A stretch of 35,058 bases of DNA from the NCBI GenBank assembly GCA_007117055.1, contig SKHH01000282.1:1-35058 (forward strand). Direction: 5' to 3'. Made by a program: the position numbers and the translations under genes. Source of the stretch: Lishizhenia sp. GTDB lineage: Bacteria > Bacteroidota > Bacteroidia > Flavobacteriales_D > Crocinitomicaceae. This document shows, piece by piece, positions 17,217-23,988 of the stretch. Under the pieces are notes generated by a model. That model was not told the DNA's origin and searched no databases. It was given only the letters and a program-made list of their open reading frames with translations. Numbering within the stretch: the stretch's first letter is position 1; every line of letters starts with the position of its first letter.

Positions 17217-17864
17217 ATGGAAGAAGTTTATTTGCAAGAGACATCATTTTTAGATTATTCGAGTCCTCTTATACAAGATTTAATTAAAGAGATTAAGACG
17301 ATTAATGGTCGTAAAGAACAAGCCATTGCACTTTTTTATAAAGTAAGGGACGGTTTTCGCTATGACCCCTATCATCTTTATTTGACAAATGAAGGCTTGA
17401 AGGCGAGTACTATTATGTCAAAGAAAAGAGCTTGGTGCGTGGAAAAAGCGATTGTCTTAGCTGCTGGTTTAAGAGGATTAGAAATCCCTAGCCGTTTAGG
17501 CTATGGAGTGGTGGTCAATCATATTGGAGTGGAAAAACTCACGCATTACTTAAGGAGAGAAGAAATAGTTTTTCATGGGTATGTGGATGTTTATCTTGAT
17601 AATCAATGGGTAAAGACTACACCAGCTTTTGACCCAGGTGTTTGCCGAATTGCAGGTGTGCCTTGTTTGGAGTGGGATGGAGAAAATGATGCCATGTTTC
17701 AAGCGTATAACGGAAATCAACGCTTTATGGAATACATTCATTTTTACGGAACATTTTCTGATGTTCCCTTGGAGTTAATGATTTCAGAAATGAAGAAGTA
17801 CTACCCTCATTTATTTGAAAGGCAGTTGGTATCTAAAGACTTTACACTTGTTTTTGAGGAATAG
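17217..17864 (+). CDS. Transglutaminase-like cysteine peptidase-fold protein
   Basis: 215 residues without signal peptide. The transglutaminase-like core is clear: RAWCVEKAIVLAAGLRGLEIPSRLGYG with nucleophile Cys74, FHGYVDVYLDNQWVKTTPAFDP with His120 and Asp139. Between them runs VVNHIGVEKLTHYLRR. Bacterial members of this superfamily are mostly proteases or amidases, less often cross-linking enzymes; which holds here is unknown. The start at 17217 lies 4 bases after the stop of the acetolactate-decarboxylase-like gene, so both are likely on one mRNA. It converges with gmhA 45 bases away. Confidence 0.88.
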   Translation: MEEVYLQETSFLDYSSPLIQDLIKEIKTINGRKEQAIALFYKVRDGFRYDPYHLYLTNEGLKASTIMSKKRAWCVEKAIVLAAGLRGLEIPSRLGYGVVVNHIGVEKLTHYLRREEIVFHGYVDVYLDNQWVKTTPAFDPGVCRIAGVPCLEWDGENDAMFQAYNGNQRFMEYIHFYGTFSDVPLELMISEMKKYYPHLFERQLVSKDFTLVFEE

Positions 17865-17909
17865 CTTGTTTAATCAAACGAGATTTTAGCAAAAAAGTAT
17901 AAAGGTGAA

Positions 17910-18494
17910 TTATGATTTAGGTGACTCAAACAAGTGAGTTTCGATGTAATCAATTAACGCATGAATAATCTTGATGTGGATTTCTTGGGCACGATCAGCA
18001 TATTTACTGTGAGGGGCTCTGATTTCAACGTCACAAAGTTCAGCCATTTTTCCACCGGTTTTTCCAGTTAACCCTACCACTTTAATCCCCTTCTTTTTTG
18101 CTGTTTCTATGGCGTTAAGTACGTTTTTTGAATTACCACTCGTCGAAATAGCGAGTAGTACATCACCACTTCTTCCAACACCTTCAAGGTATCTCGAGAA
18201 AATTTGATCATACCCATAATCATTTGCTACACAAGAAATATGTGATGAATCGGCAATAGCGATAGCGCCAATCGCAGGGCGATCATCTCGGTAACGACCT
18301 GTTAATTCCTCAGCAAAGTGCATAGCATCACACATGGAACCACCATTTCCACAACTTAAAATTTTGTGATCCTCTTTTAGTGCATTCACCATTAGTTGTC
18401 CAGCCTTAGCAATTCGCTTGAAATTTTCTTCATTACTGTTAAATAAGTGTAAAACTTTTTCCGCTTCAAAAAATTGGTCTGCTATTTGTTTCAT
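17910..18494 (-). CDS. gmhA: Phosphoheptose isomerase (sedoheptulose-7-phosphate isomerase)
   Basis: Converts D-sedoheptulose 7-phosphate to D-glycero-D-manno-heptose 7-phosphate, the first step of ADP-heptose synthesis. The track ORF starts at 18533; I prefer Met at 18494 (MKQIADQFF), giving 194 residues, near the E. coli length, as the 13 upstream residues are not conserved-looking. The SIS fold is read as [35 protein letters not shown] and [16 protein letters not shown]. The Zn/catalytic residues by comparison with E. coli GmhA are His59, Glu63, Gln170 and His178, all present. The motif that reads GGSHCDAMHF in E. coli has Met for the first His here. The kinase of the next step (hldE) lies at 1-525, not adjacent. 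Confidence 0.93.
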   Translation of the reverse strand: MKQIADQFFEAEKVLHLFNSNEENFKRIAKAGQLMVNALKEDHKILSCGNGGSMCDAMHFAEELTGRYRDDRPAIGAIAIADSSHISCVANDYGYDQIFSRYLEGVGRSGDVLLAISTSGNSKNVLNAIETAKKKGIKVVGLTGKTGGKMAELCDVEIRAPHSKYADRAQEIHIKIIHALIDYIETHLFESPKS

Positions 18495-18618
18495 GCTGTT
18501 CAAACAAAAATGATTTGTGAGGTAAAGATACAATAAATAATCATCTCATGAATTGCTTGTTTTTATTAGATTTTTAGGAATTGTAAAAAAGTCTAAAAAT
18601 AAATACAACTAAAATTGG

Positions 18619-18647
18619 TTTGTTTTTTGGTTAGTTTAGTATATTTG
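18619..18647 (+). promoter_or_regulatory. Bacteroidota-type promoter for the small secreted protein at 18681
   Basis: TTTG (18619-18622), 17-base spacer, TATATTTG (18640-18647) matches the TTTG/TAnnTTTG consensus. It lies downstream of the track's first Met (18615) for the next ORF, arguing that translation starts at 18681 instead. Confidence 0.62.
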
Positions 18648-18680
18648 AAACCTAGAGTGCGCTCTACAAATGAAATTAGT

Positions 18681-19106
18681 ATGAAGAAAATAGGATTAGT
18701 GATTATTTCAATTTTGACCCTTACTTTTGTTAAGGCTCAAGAAATGAATTGTTTTGAACGTTTAGAAAGTGGATTTAAGGAAAGGGGAGCTTATACGGTT
18801 TCAGATGATATTCACCGAAATGTGATTGTTGTATTTTTTGAAGATGACGATACATTTTGTGTTAAGGGTAAGGCAAGAGTAGAAAACGGTACAATTTCTT
18901 CCATTTTTATCTATTATGATGACAACACCTCTGAATTGTTTGACAAGAAATTTTATAATCAGAAGAAACAAGCTCCAACTATTTCAAACGGAATTTCTGA
19001 AATGATTATTACATCTGATAATGAAAAATTAAAAGTGGTATTCGTTGATAAAATTAAACCAAGGAAAAAACAGTTTAAGAAAGCAATTATCCCAGACGAT
19101 TTTTAG
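18681..19106 (+). CDS. Small secreted protein of unknown function
   Basis: Not recognised. The track ORF starts at 18615, but the promoter lies inside that extension and MKKIGLVIISILTLTFVKAQ at 18681 is a textbook signal peptide, so I start there: 141 residues, mature about 121. The mature part has two Cys residues (NCFERLE and DTFCVKG), beta-strand-like segments (NVIVVFFEDDDTF, ISSIFIYYDD, KLKVVFVDKI) and a basic C-terminal patch (KPRKKQFKK). It is probably a small periplasmic or secreted beta-rich protein. It stands alone and is closed by a terminator. Confidence 0.7.
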   Translation: MKKIGLVIISILTLTFVKAQEMNCFERLESGFKERGAYTVSDDIHRNVIVVFFEDDDTFCVKGKARVENGTISSIFIYYDDNTSELFDKKFYNQKKQAPTISNGISEMIITSDNEKLKVVFVDKIKPRKKQFKKAIIPDDF

Positions 19107-19130
19107 TCATTTGGTAAATAACACTATTTG

Positions 19131-19157
19131 AAAGCTCCAATTTTTGGGGCTTTTTTT
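19131..19157 (+). terminator. Rho-independent terminator after the small secreted protein gene
   Basis: Stem AAAGCTCC / GGGGCTTT (8 bp with one G-T pair), 7-base loop AATTTTT, followed by a run of Ts (7 Ts counted from 19151, the first three within the stem). Starts 24 bases after the stop codon. Confidence 0.8.
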
Positions 19158-19180
19158 ATTATAAAATTTGGGTTGCCAAG

Positions 19181-19356
19181 CTAAGTCGCAAAATTGTCTG
19201 AAATGACAACATTTGTAAACATTGGGTGAAATTTGATGCTTACTATAAGTATTCTTTTATTCATTCTTAACAAAGGACGTCGTCCTTCGTTTTCCTATTA
19301 TAACTCCGCCATAGCAGTCGGACAGGCTTACAGTGTGACACACTTTTGCGACCTAA
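19181..19356. mobile_element. MITE-like element (168 bp) with terminal inverted repeats and 4-bp target duplication
   Basis: GTCGCAAAA at 19185-19193 is exactly inverted as TTTTGCGAC at 19344-19352; extended inwards, 15 of the outer 19 positions agree. Both ends are flanked by CTAA (19181-19184 and 19353-19356), a likely target-site duplication. The interior has no ORF of note and holds a central palindrome AAGGACG-T-CGTCCTT (19273-19287) and GTGTG-A-CACAC near the right end. This is the pattern of a non-autonomous transposon. A CTAA duplication would suit an IS5-type (YTAR target) or another 4-bp-duplicating family; no transposase is in the window. It lies between a terminator and the msrB promoter, so it breaks no gene. 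Confidence 0.6.
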
Positions 19357-19504
19357 ATAGGTAACCCATTAGAAAATAAGAAGTAGATGTATTTATTATT
19401 TTTCACAACCTTCAATCTTTACTATTACGGTTAATTAAAAGGGATACTAAATTCCGCACATGAATACAAGCCCCTATTTCTCTTTCCTTTTTCAGAACAC
19501 TCAT

Positions 19505-19512
19505 TAACTTTG
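19505..19512 (+). promoter_or_regulatory. Putative -7 element before msrB
   Basis: TAACTTTG matches TAnnTTTG, 58 bases before the msrB ATG and outside the MITE-like element. No TTTG at the right spacing was seen. Confidence 0.4.
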
Positions 19513-19570
19513 GTTGTTATTAAATCCTATAGGTTTATGTTTCAAATTTAAATACTAAATTATTTCGTTT

Positions 19571-19951
19571 ATGAAAGAACATCTGTCTCAGTATAATGAA
19601 CTCAATAATGATGAAAAATACGTCATATTACAAAAGGGAACTGAACGACCATTTACAGGTAAGTACAATGACCATAAAGAGAAAGGAACGTATGTTTGTA
19701 AGCAGTGTGATACTCCTTTGTATCAATCTAAAGATAAATTTTCTTCGGGTTGTGGATGGCCTTCTTTTGATGATGAAATCCCGGGTGCGGTTGAACGAGT
19801 TAGGGATAGAGATGGCAGAAGGGTAGAGATAATTTGTGCTAACTGCAAAGGGCACTTAGGTCATGTTTTTAAGGGGGAACAATTTACAGCTAAGAATACT
19901 AGGCATTGCGTTAACTCAATTTCGTTGAGATTTATTCCTAGTAAGGGTTGA
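19571..19951 (+). CDS. msrB: Peptide methionine-(R)-S-oxide reductase
   Basis: Reduces the R epimer of methionine sulfoxide in proteins. 126 residues, a single MsrB domain without signal peptide, so cytoplasmic. Two CxxC zinc pairs are visible (CKQC at 43-46, CANC at 89-92), plus SSGCGWPSFDD with Cys61, GHLGHVF, and the catalytic RHCVNSISLRF with Cys113 (RYCINSASL in most homologues). The conserved KGTERPFTGKY opens the domain at residues 22-31. The gene stands alone, ends in a terminator shared with the convergent OmpA-type gene, and has a MITE-like element upstream. ORFs 19596-19826 (+) and 19628-19855 (-) are shadows. Confidence 0.96.
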   Translation: MKEHLSQYNELNNDEKYVILQKGTERPFTGKYNDHKEKGTYVCKQCDTPLYQSKDKFSSGCGWPSFDDEIPGAVERVRDRDGRRVEIICANCKGHLGHVFKGEQFTAKNTRHCVNSISLRFIPSKG

Positions 19952-19981
19952 TTATATATTTTGTAAAGTTACGACCAATAA

Positions 19982-20011
19982 AAAAAGCTGTCTTTCGTTG
20001 ACAGCTTTTTT
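19982..20011. terminator. Bidirectional terminator between msrB and the OmpA-type gene
   Basis: AAAAAGCTGTC / GACAGCTTTTT with a 7-base loop (TTTCGTT), flanked by A-tract on the left and T-tract on the right, so it can stop transcription from both convergent genes. Confidence 0.88.
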
Positions 20012-20029
20012 ACATTTATTTAATCTTTT

Positions 20030-21190
20030 TTACTCTACCAATTGGAAAGAAACTCTTCTATTTTTAGCGTTGACTAATTGCTCATCATCGTAATCTCCAA
20101 GGAAAGGTGCTGATTTAGCGTTTTCAGCATCTTCAATAATAAAACGACTAGCGTCAACATCTTTATTAACCATTTCACTTCGAATGTATTCAGCACGTTT
20201 TTTCGATACAGCTTTCATGTTTTCTGAGACTGCTTCTACATCATCCGTATGACCAATAATTTTTACTTTTATTTCTGGGTTTTCATTCATAATTTTCGCA
20301 ATTGCATTCAATGTTTCATCACCAGCAATTGTTAAATTATATCTTCCAGATGCATAAAACACATTGTGTTCATTGATGCGTTCTGCTAAACTCATTTTAT
20401 CAGAGAACACGGGTGAACGCTGATATATAGTTGCGCTTACTTGCTCTTGGGCATCTTTGTAAGGGCAGTCACATTGTTCATCTTGATCCAACAGTTCAAC
20501 AGAAATAGCGTCAATGTAATAATAAGCAGCTATAATTTGCTGTCCTTTTACTTCGCGAGGCTTTTTATTACGTTCATTTTTCACATCGTTATTTGGTGTA
20601 AAGTTCCCAATGGTAATAAATTTCTCGCCACCTTGAGCAACATATTCACCACAAACTAAGTCCCAACCATACATACCTGTAAAAACTTCTTCCTCTGGAT
20701 GTAATACATGAGAATCTTCAATAATAGCAGCTACTTTTTCTTTTGTCGAAAAAGGTTTCTTTGAGAAATGAGCGGCTAATTTATTGGAAGAATATTTAGA
20801 GAGTTCAGCCAAAGAAGCATAAAACATTACCTTGTAGCGCATCCCTTTTTTCATTGGAGTGGTAAGCTTTGTAGTGATATACTGTCTTTTTTCTTTATCG
20901 TTGTAAGAGTAAACAACAATACCAGCGTAGTTATCACCATCTTTAGCATCCTCTTTACCGTATACATTTTCTGGAGTCATTACGTCTGGCATTTTTGCAT
21001 AAGCAGAAAATAAATCTGCTGTTACACCAGTGGGTGAGCTCCAACCTTCAGCATATTCTATACCTCCTAATCTTCTGAGTTTATTTGAAGCTTCCTCAAA
21101 GCTTCCGTTTTCCACTAAGTTTTCTTTGTCTTGAGCTGTTAAAGCAAAAGATAGTAAACATACTGGAAGAAATGATAATATTCGTTTCAT
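20030..21190 (-). CDS. OmpA-family envelope protein with N-terminal carbohydrate-binding-like domain
   Basis: 386 residues from the Met at 21190. The track begins 7 codons earlier, overlapping hemE, but MKRILSFLPVCLLSFALTAQ is a complete signal peptide. The mature N-terminal half (NLVENGSFEEA, then YAEGWSSPTGVTADLF, DGDNYAGIVVYSY and RYKVMFYASLAE) looks like a galactose-binding/CBM-like jelly roll common in Bacteroidota OmpA proteins. The C-terminal half from about residue 285 (LNAIAKIMNENPEIKVKIIGHTDDVEAVSENMKAVSKKRAEYIRSEMV) is the OmpA/MotB peptidoglycan-binding domain, with GHTDD and KKRAEYI. It probably ties the envelope or a surface glycan to peptidoglycan. It is 10 bases downstream of hemE and may share its mRNA. 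Confidence 0.88.
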   Translation of the reverse strand: MKRILSFLPVCLLSFALTAQDKENLVENGSFEEASNKLRRLGGIEYAEGWSSPTGVTADLFSAYAKMPDVMTPENVYGKEDAKDGDNYAGIVVYSYNDKEKRQYITTKLTTPMKKGMRYKVMFYASLAELSKYSSNKLAAHFSKKPFSTKEKVAAIIEDSHVLHPEEEVFTGMYGWDLVCGEYVAQGGEKFITIGNFTPNNDVKNERNKKPREVKGQQIIAAYYYIDAISVELLDQDEQCDCPYKDAQEQVSATIYQRSPVFSDKMSLAERINEHNVFYASGRYNLTIAGDETLNAIAKIMNENPEIKVKIIGHTDDVEAVSENMKAVSKKRAEYIRSEMVNKDVDASRFIIEDAENAKSAPFLGDYDDEQLVNAKNRRVSFQLVE

Positions 21191-21200
21191 GTTTCGTGTT

Positions 21201-22235
21201 TTAAAGTTCATAGCTTTTTACAGTTTTAATAAATGTTTTAACCTTTTCCGGGTCAATATCAGGATATACTCCATGACCCAAATTTACAATATGTCGTTTA
21301 CTTTCAAAGGTTTCGAGCATATTTTTTGTCAGAGCTTCTACTTCTTTGTGCGACGCGTATAGTGCACAAGGGTCTAAATTTCCTTGTAGCGTACGTGTTT
21401 CCTTTACAATATCCCGAGCTTGACCAATGTTCATGTTCCAATCTAATCCAATTGTGTTACATGGAATTTGAGCAATGTCTTCAATTGCCGCATAAGCGCC
21501 TTTCGAGAATACAGTAACTGGAACTTCAGTAATAGCAGAAGTGATCTGTTTAATATATTCCAAACCAAATGTCAAATACTGTTCGTGCCCTAAAATTCCT
21601 GCCCAAGAATCAAACACTTGTACCATATCGGCTCCTGCTTTAATTTGAGCTTTCAAGTAACGAACGGTAACGTCTGTGATACGTTGAAGCAAATCATGTG
21701 CCAACTTTGGATTTGTGTATAATACTTTTCGTGCTTTAGAAAATGTTTTAGACCCTTGACCTTCTATCATGTAACAGAAAATTGTCCAAGGTGCGCCAGC
21801 AAAACCTATTAATGGTACACGACCTGAAAGTTCTTTTTTTGTGATTTGAATAGCTTCCATTACATACCCCAATCGATCATTAACATCAAAGTCAGTTTGA
21901 GCATGAGACGCAAAGTCATCCAAACTTTTTATGGTTTTAGGAAAATAGGGCCCTTTCTTTTCTACCATTTCGTAGGTTAATCCCATTGCTTCTGGAATTA
22001 CAAGAATATCTGAGAAAATAATGGCTGCGTCTACATCTAAGATATCTACTGGTTGAATAGTGACTTCAGCTGCGAGCTTAGGTGTTTCTACTAGTTCTTT
22101 AAAACCACTCAATGAATTTCTTACAGCTCTATATTCGGGTAAGATTCTTCCCGCTTGACGCATTAACCATACTGGGTACCTTTCGATATTTTCACCTCTA
22201 GCGGCTCTTAATATCAAATCATTTTTTATCTCCAT
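21201..22235 (-). CDS. hemE: Uroporphyrinogen decarboxylase
   Basis: Removes four carboxyl groups from uroporphyrinogen III to give coproporphyrinogen III in haem synthesis (cytoplasmic). 344 residues, the normal length. The N-terminal signature [16 protein letters not shown] (Arg26 and Arg30 bind substrate carboxylates), [14 protein letters not shown] with the catalytic Asp76, [16 protein letters not shown], and LQGNLDP near the C-terminus are all present. A TATCTTTG element sits almost directly upstream of the ATG. The OmpA-type gene follows after 10 bases with no functional link that I can see. No other haem genes are in the window. Confidence 0.97.
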   Translation of the reverse strand: MEIKNDLILRAARGENIERYPVWLMRQAGRILPEYRAVRNSLSGFKELVETPKLAAEVTIQPVDILDVDAAIIFSDILVIPEAMGLTYEMVEKKGPYFPKTIKSLDDFASHAQTDFDVNDRLGYVMEAIQITKKELSGRVPLIGFAGAPWTIFCYMIEGQGSKTFSKARKVLYTNPKLAHDLLQRITDVTVRYLKAQIKAGADMVQVFDSWAGILGHEQYLTFGLEYIKQITSAITEVPVTVFSKGAYAAIEDIAQIPCNTIGLDWNMNIGQARDIVKETRTLQGNLDPCALYASHKEVEALTKNMLETFESKRHIVNLGHGVYPDIDPEKVKTFIKTVKSYEL

Positions 22236-22239
22236 ATTA

Positions 22240-22247
22240 CAAAGATA
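22240..22247 (-). promoter_or_regulatory. Putative -7 element upstream of hemE
   Basis: The minus strand reads TATCTTTG (TAnnTTTG), 4 bases from the ATG. A TTGACG lies further upstream, 26 bases away. The short distance implies a very short 5' leader or that the true start is elsewhere. Confidence 0.42.
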
Positions 22248-22361
22248 ATTTTCTGTTTTGAATAATTTTCACGTCAACGAATAAAAGAAAACTAAACTTT
22301 GTCAGTTATGCTCAAATCACTTTAAAGCTGATGTATCCTCTTTCATTTACAGTTGTATGAA

Positions 22362-22697
22362 TCAACCTCCTTTTTTCTTCGTTTTATATCCTAATTTTGA
22401 AAGGACATCAATTACTTTTTCTCGGTGATTTCCTTGAATTAAGATTTCTCCATCCTTGGCCGTACCGCCAACACCACAAGAACTTTTTAATTGCTTCCCT
22501 AAATCTTTTAAGTCTTCATCTGTTCCAATAAATCCTTCTACGAGTGTCACTTCTTTTCCTTTTCGCTTTTTTCGGTCTATCGAAATATACAGAAGTTGCT
22601 CGTTTGCAGGGAGTATCTCTTGCTGTTCTTCATCCTCATCTTCATAATGAAAATCTGGATTGGTAGAGTAAACGATATTTTTACGATTTTTTCCCAT
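22362..22697 (-). CDS. SUI1/eIF1-family translation factor homologue (YciH-like)
   Basis: 111 residues. The C-terminal 75 residues form the SUI1 fold: a basic strand RKKRKGKEVTLVEGFIG, then LKDLGKQLKSSCGVGGTAKDGEILIQGNHREKVIDVLSKLGY. The CGVGGTAKDGEILIQG loop is the family hallmark. Bacterial YciH is thought to influence initiation fidelity; its role in Bacteroidota is unknown. The N-terminal 35 residues are acidic and low-complexity (YEDEDEEQQEI). It is the last gene of a tight minus-strand run, 3 bases after the GDPD-like lipoprotein gene. Confidence 0.92.
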   Translation of the reverse strand: MGKNRKNIVYSTNPDFHYEDEDEEQQEILPANEQLLYISIDRKKRKGKEVTLVEGFIGTDEDLKDLGKQLKSSCGVGGTAKDGEILIQGNHREKVIDVLSKLGYKTKKKGG

Positions 22698-22700
22698 ACG

Positions 22701-23504
22701 TCATTTTTCTATCAATGCTGTTTTGAATTCTTCCACCATTAAATAAGTGGGTCTTTTTTGTTTTGCTCTTCTTATCGATAACGGTGTTCGCACATCAAAA
22801 ATAACAACTTTAACAGCGAAGTCAAGGAGTTCTTTGGTTTCTTTTTCTGTTATATTTCGGTTACGTATAAAAAAACCATCGTAAGGATATAATTCTAATC
22901 GTTCTTTTCCGTTGGCTAGGGAGTTGATATCGCAATAAATGGTATAACCTGCTAACCCTATGGCGTAGGCAAATCGTATGTCGTTTACAATTAACTTTAC
23001 ATCATAATGTGGGAGTTCAAATAACGCTAACTCTCCAAGGGAAAGAATAATATCATCAACAATTAAACTATCGTAGTTGCAAGAAGAATAGGTTTTTAAA
23101 TCAAGGAACAATGTTTTTTTTGCTGAAAACGATTCAAAGTCAACCTCGGTTAGACGCACTAATTTTTCCCTTCTAAGTGTTGAATAGTTGAGTCCTTCTA
23201 TCTCGCTGTCGTATTTTTCACAAATCTGACCAGTGCCATTGGTGTTGTTTTCTAAACGGTCATCGTGGTATAGCCAAAATGTTCCATCTTTACTTCGTTG
23301 AATATCTACTTCTATTCCATCTAATTCAGTAAATGATAGCGCATATTCTATCCCTTCTTTAGAATTGTCATGAAAATACTGTTGTGGATTGTACAGTCCT
23401 GTCGCAGCATGAGCGATTATTGGAACGTCATGATTGATACTGTCCTTATTACAAGAAGTAATGAATAAGATAACTAGAATACACCATATATATTTACCAA
23501 ACAT
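22701..23504 (-). CDS. Divergent glycerophosphodiester phosphodiesterase-like lipoprotein
   Basis: 267 residues. Lipoprotein signal peptide with lipobox FITSC (Cys18), so envelope-anchored. The GDPD/PI-PLC TIM-barrel start is visible: IIAHAATGLYNPQQYFHDN, then LDGIEVDIQRSKDGTFWLYHDD. The catalytic/metal set His32, Glu65, Asp67 and His80 is kept, but the normal HRG motif reads HAA: the Arg next to the first His is replaced by Ala33. Later barrel strands (TLFLDLKTY, VKLIVNDI, VVIFDVRTP) fit the fold. Canonical enzymes split glycerophosphodiesters to glycerol 3-phosphate and an alcohol. The altered motif leaves activity and substrate uncertain. It overlaps the beta-barrel-like gene by 11 bases; the patatin gene is two genes upstream. 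Confidence 0.75.
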   Translation of the reverse strand: MFGKYIWCILVILFITSCNKDSINHDVPIIAHAATGLYNPQQYFHDNSKEGIEYALSFTELDGIEVDIQRSKDGTFWLYHDDRLENNTNGTGQICEKYDSEIEGLNYSTLRREKLVRLTEVDFESFSAKKTLFLDLKTYSSCNYDSLIVDDIILSLGELALFELPHYDVKLIVNDIRFAYAIGLAGYTIYCDINSLANGKERLELYPYDGFFIRNRNITEKETKELLDFAVKVVIFDVRTPLSIRRAKQKRPTYLMVEEFKTALIEK

Positions 23505-23988
23505 AAGCCAGCCCCAAAGATATGTGATACGTAAAGTAATTTGTTCTTAAATCGAAAGAAGTTCTTTCTCTTCCTAATCCAATTCCAGAAGATTGAAAAA
23601 TCCTCCATTTTTGACCGTAGAAAAGATGATATCCTGCTTGAAATTCAATGTTCTCAATTTCTGTTTTTTCCGTTAGTGAATATTTACTCCAATTCCCGCT
23701 TATTTCGGGTGATATAATTAACGCAAGCGAATTGAATTCAAAAGAATAGCCAATGGCTTGGCTCAAGCGTGGGTGAAAACGTTGCTGGACGTATGAGCGC
23801 ATGACTCCAATTCCCATGCTCGATCGTAAATTTAGGGGGATATCAAACAAAATAACTCCTTCAAAATTATGATAAGTATCTATTTTTCCTCTTGAAAAAG
23901 ACTTAATAAACGCAGCTGTTTGACTATAGCTTACACTAAATAAACTACTAGAACAAATGAGTAGGAGTGCGCAAATCGTTTGTTTCAT
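23494..23988 (-). CDS. Small outer-membrane beta-barrel-like protein of unknown function
   Basis: No family recognised. 164 residues with a signal peptide (MKQTICALLLICSSSLFSVSYSQ). The mature part alternates hydrophobic and polar residues in strands of 8-12 (EGVILFDIPLNL, MGIGVMRSYV, AIGYSFEFNSLALIISPEI, IEFQAGYHLFYG, SSGIGLGR, YFTYHISLGLAYVW) and ends in an aromatic residue, as outer-membrane barrels do. A barrel of about 8 strands is my inference. It overlaps the patatin gene by 4 bases (ATGA) and the GDPD-like gene by 11 bases, so it is surely co-transcribed and perhaps co-functional with them. Confidence 0.65.
   Translation of the reverse strand: MKQTICALLLICSSSLFSVSYSQTAAFIKSFSRGKIDTYHNFEGVILFDIPLNLRSSMGIGVMRSYVQQRFHPRLSQAIGYSFEFNSLALIISPEISGNWSKYSLTEKTEIENIEFQAGYHLFYGQKWRIFQSSGIGLGRERTSFDLRTNYFTYHISLGLAYVW

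Noticed and set aside
17865-17882. CTTGTTT-AATC-AAACGAG hairpin between the transglutaminase-like gene and gmhA
   Set aside because: 7-bp stem with a G-T pair and no real T-tract on either strand; possible but not supported as terminator.
18615-18680. Upstream extension of the small secreted protein ORF
   Set aside because: It contains the promoter elements, and a complete signal peptide starts at 18681.
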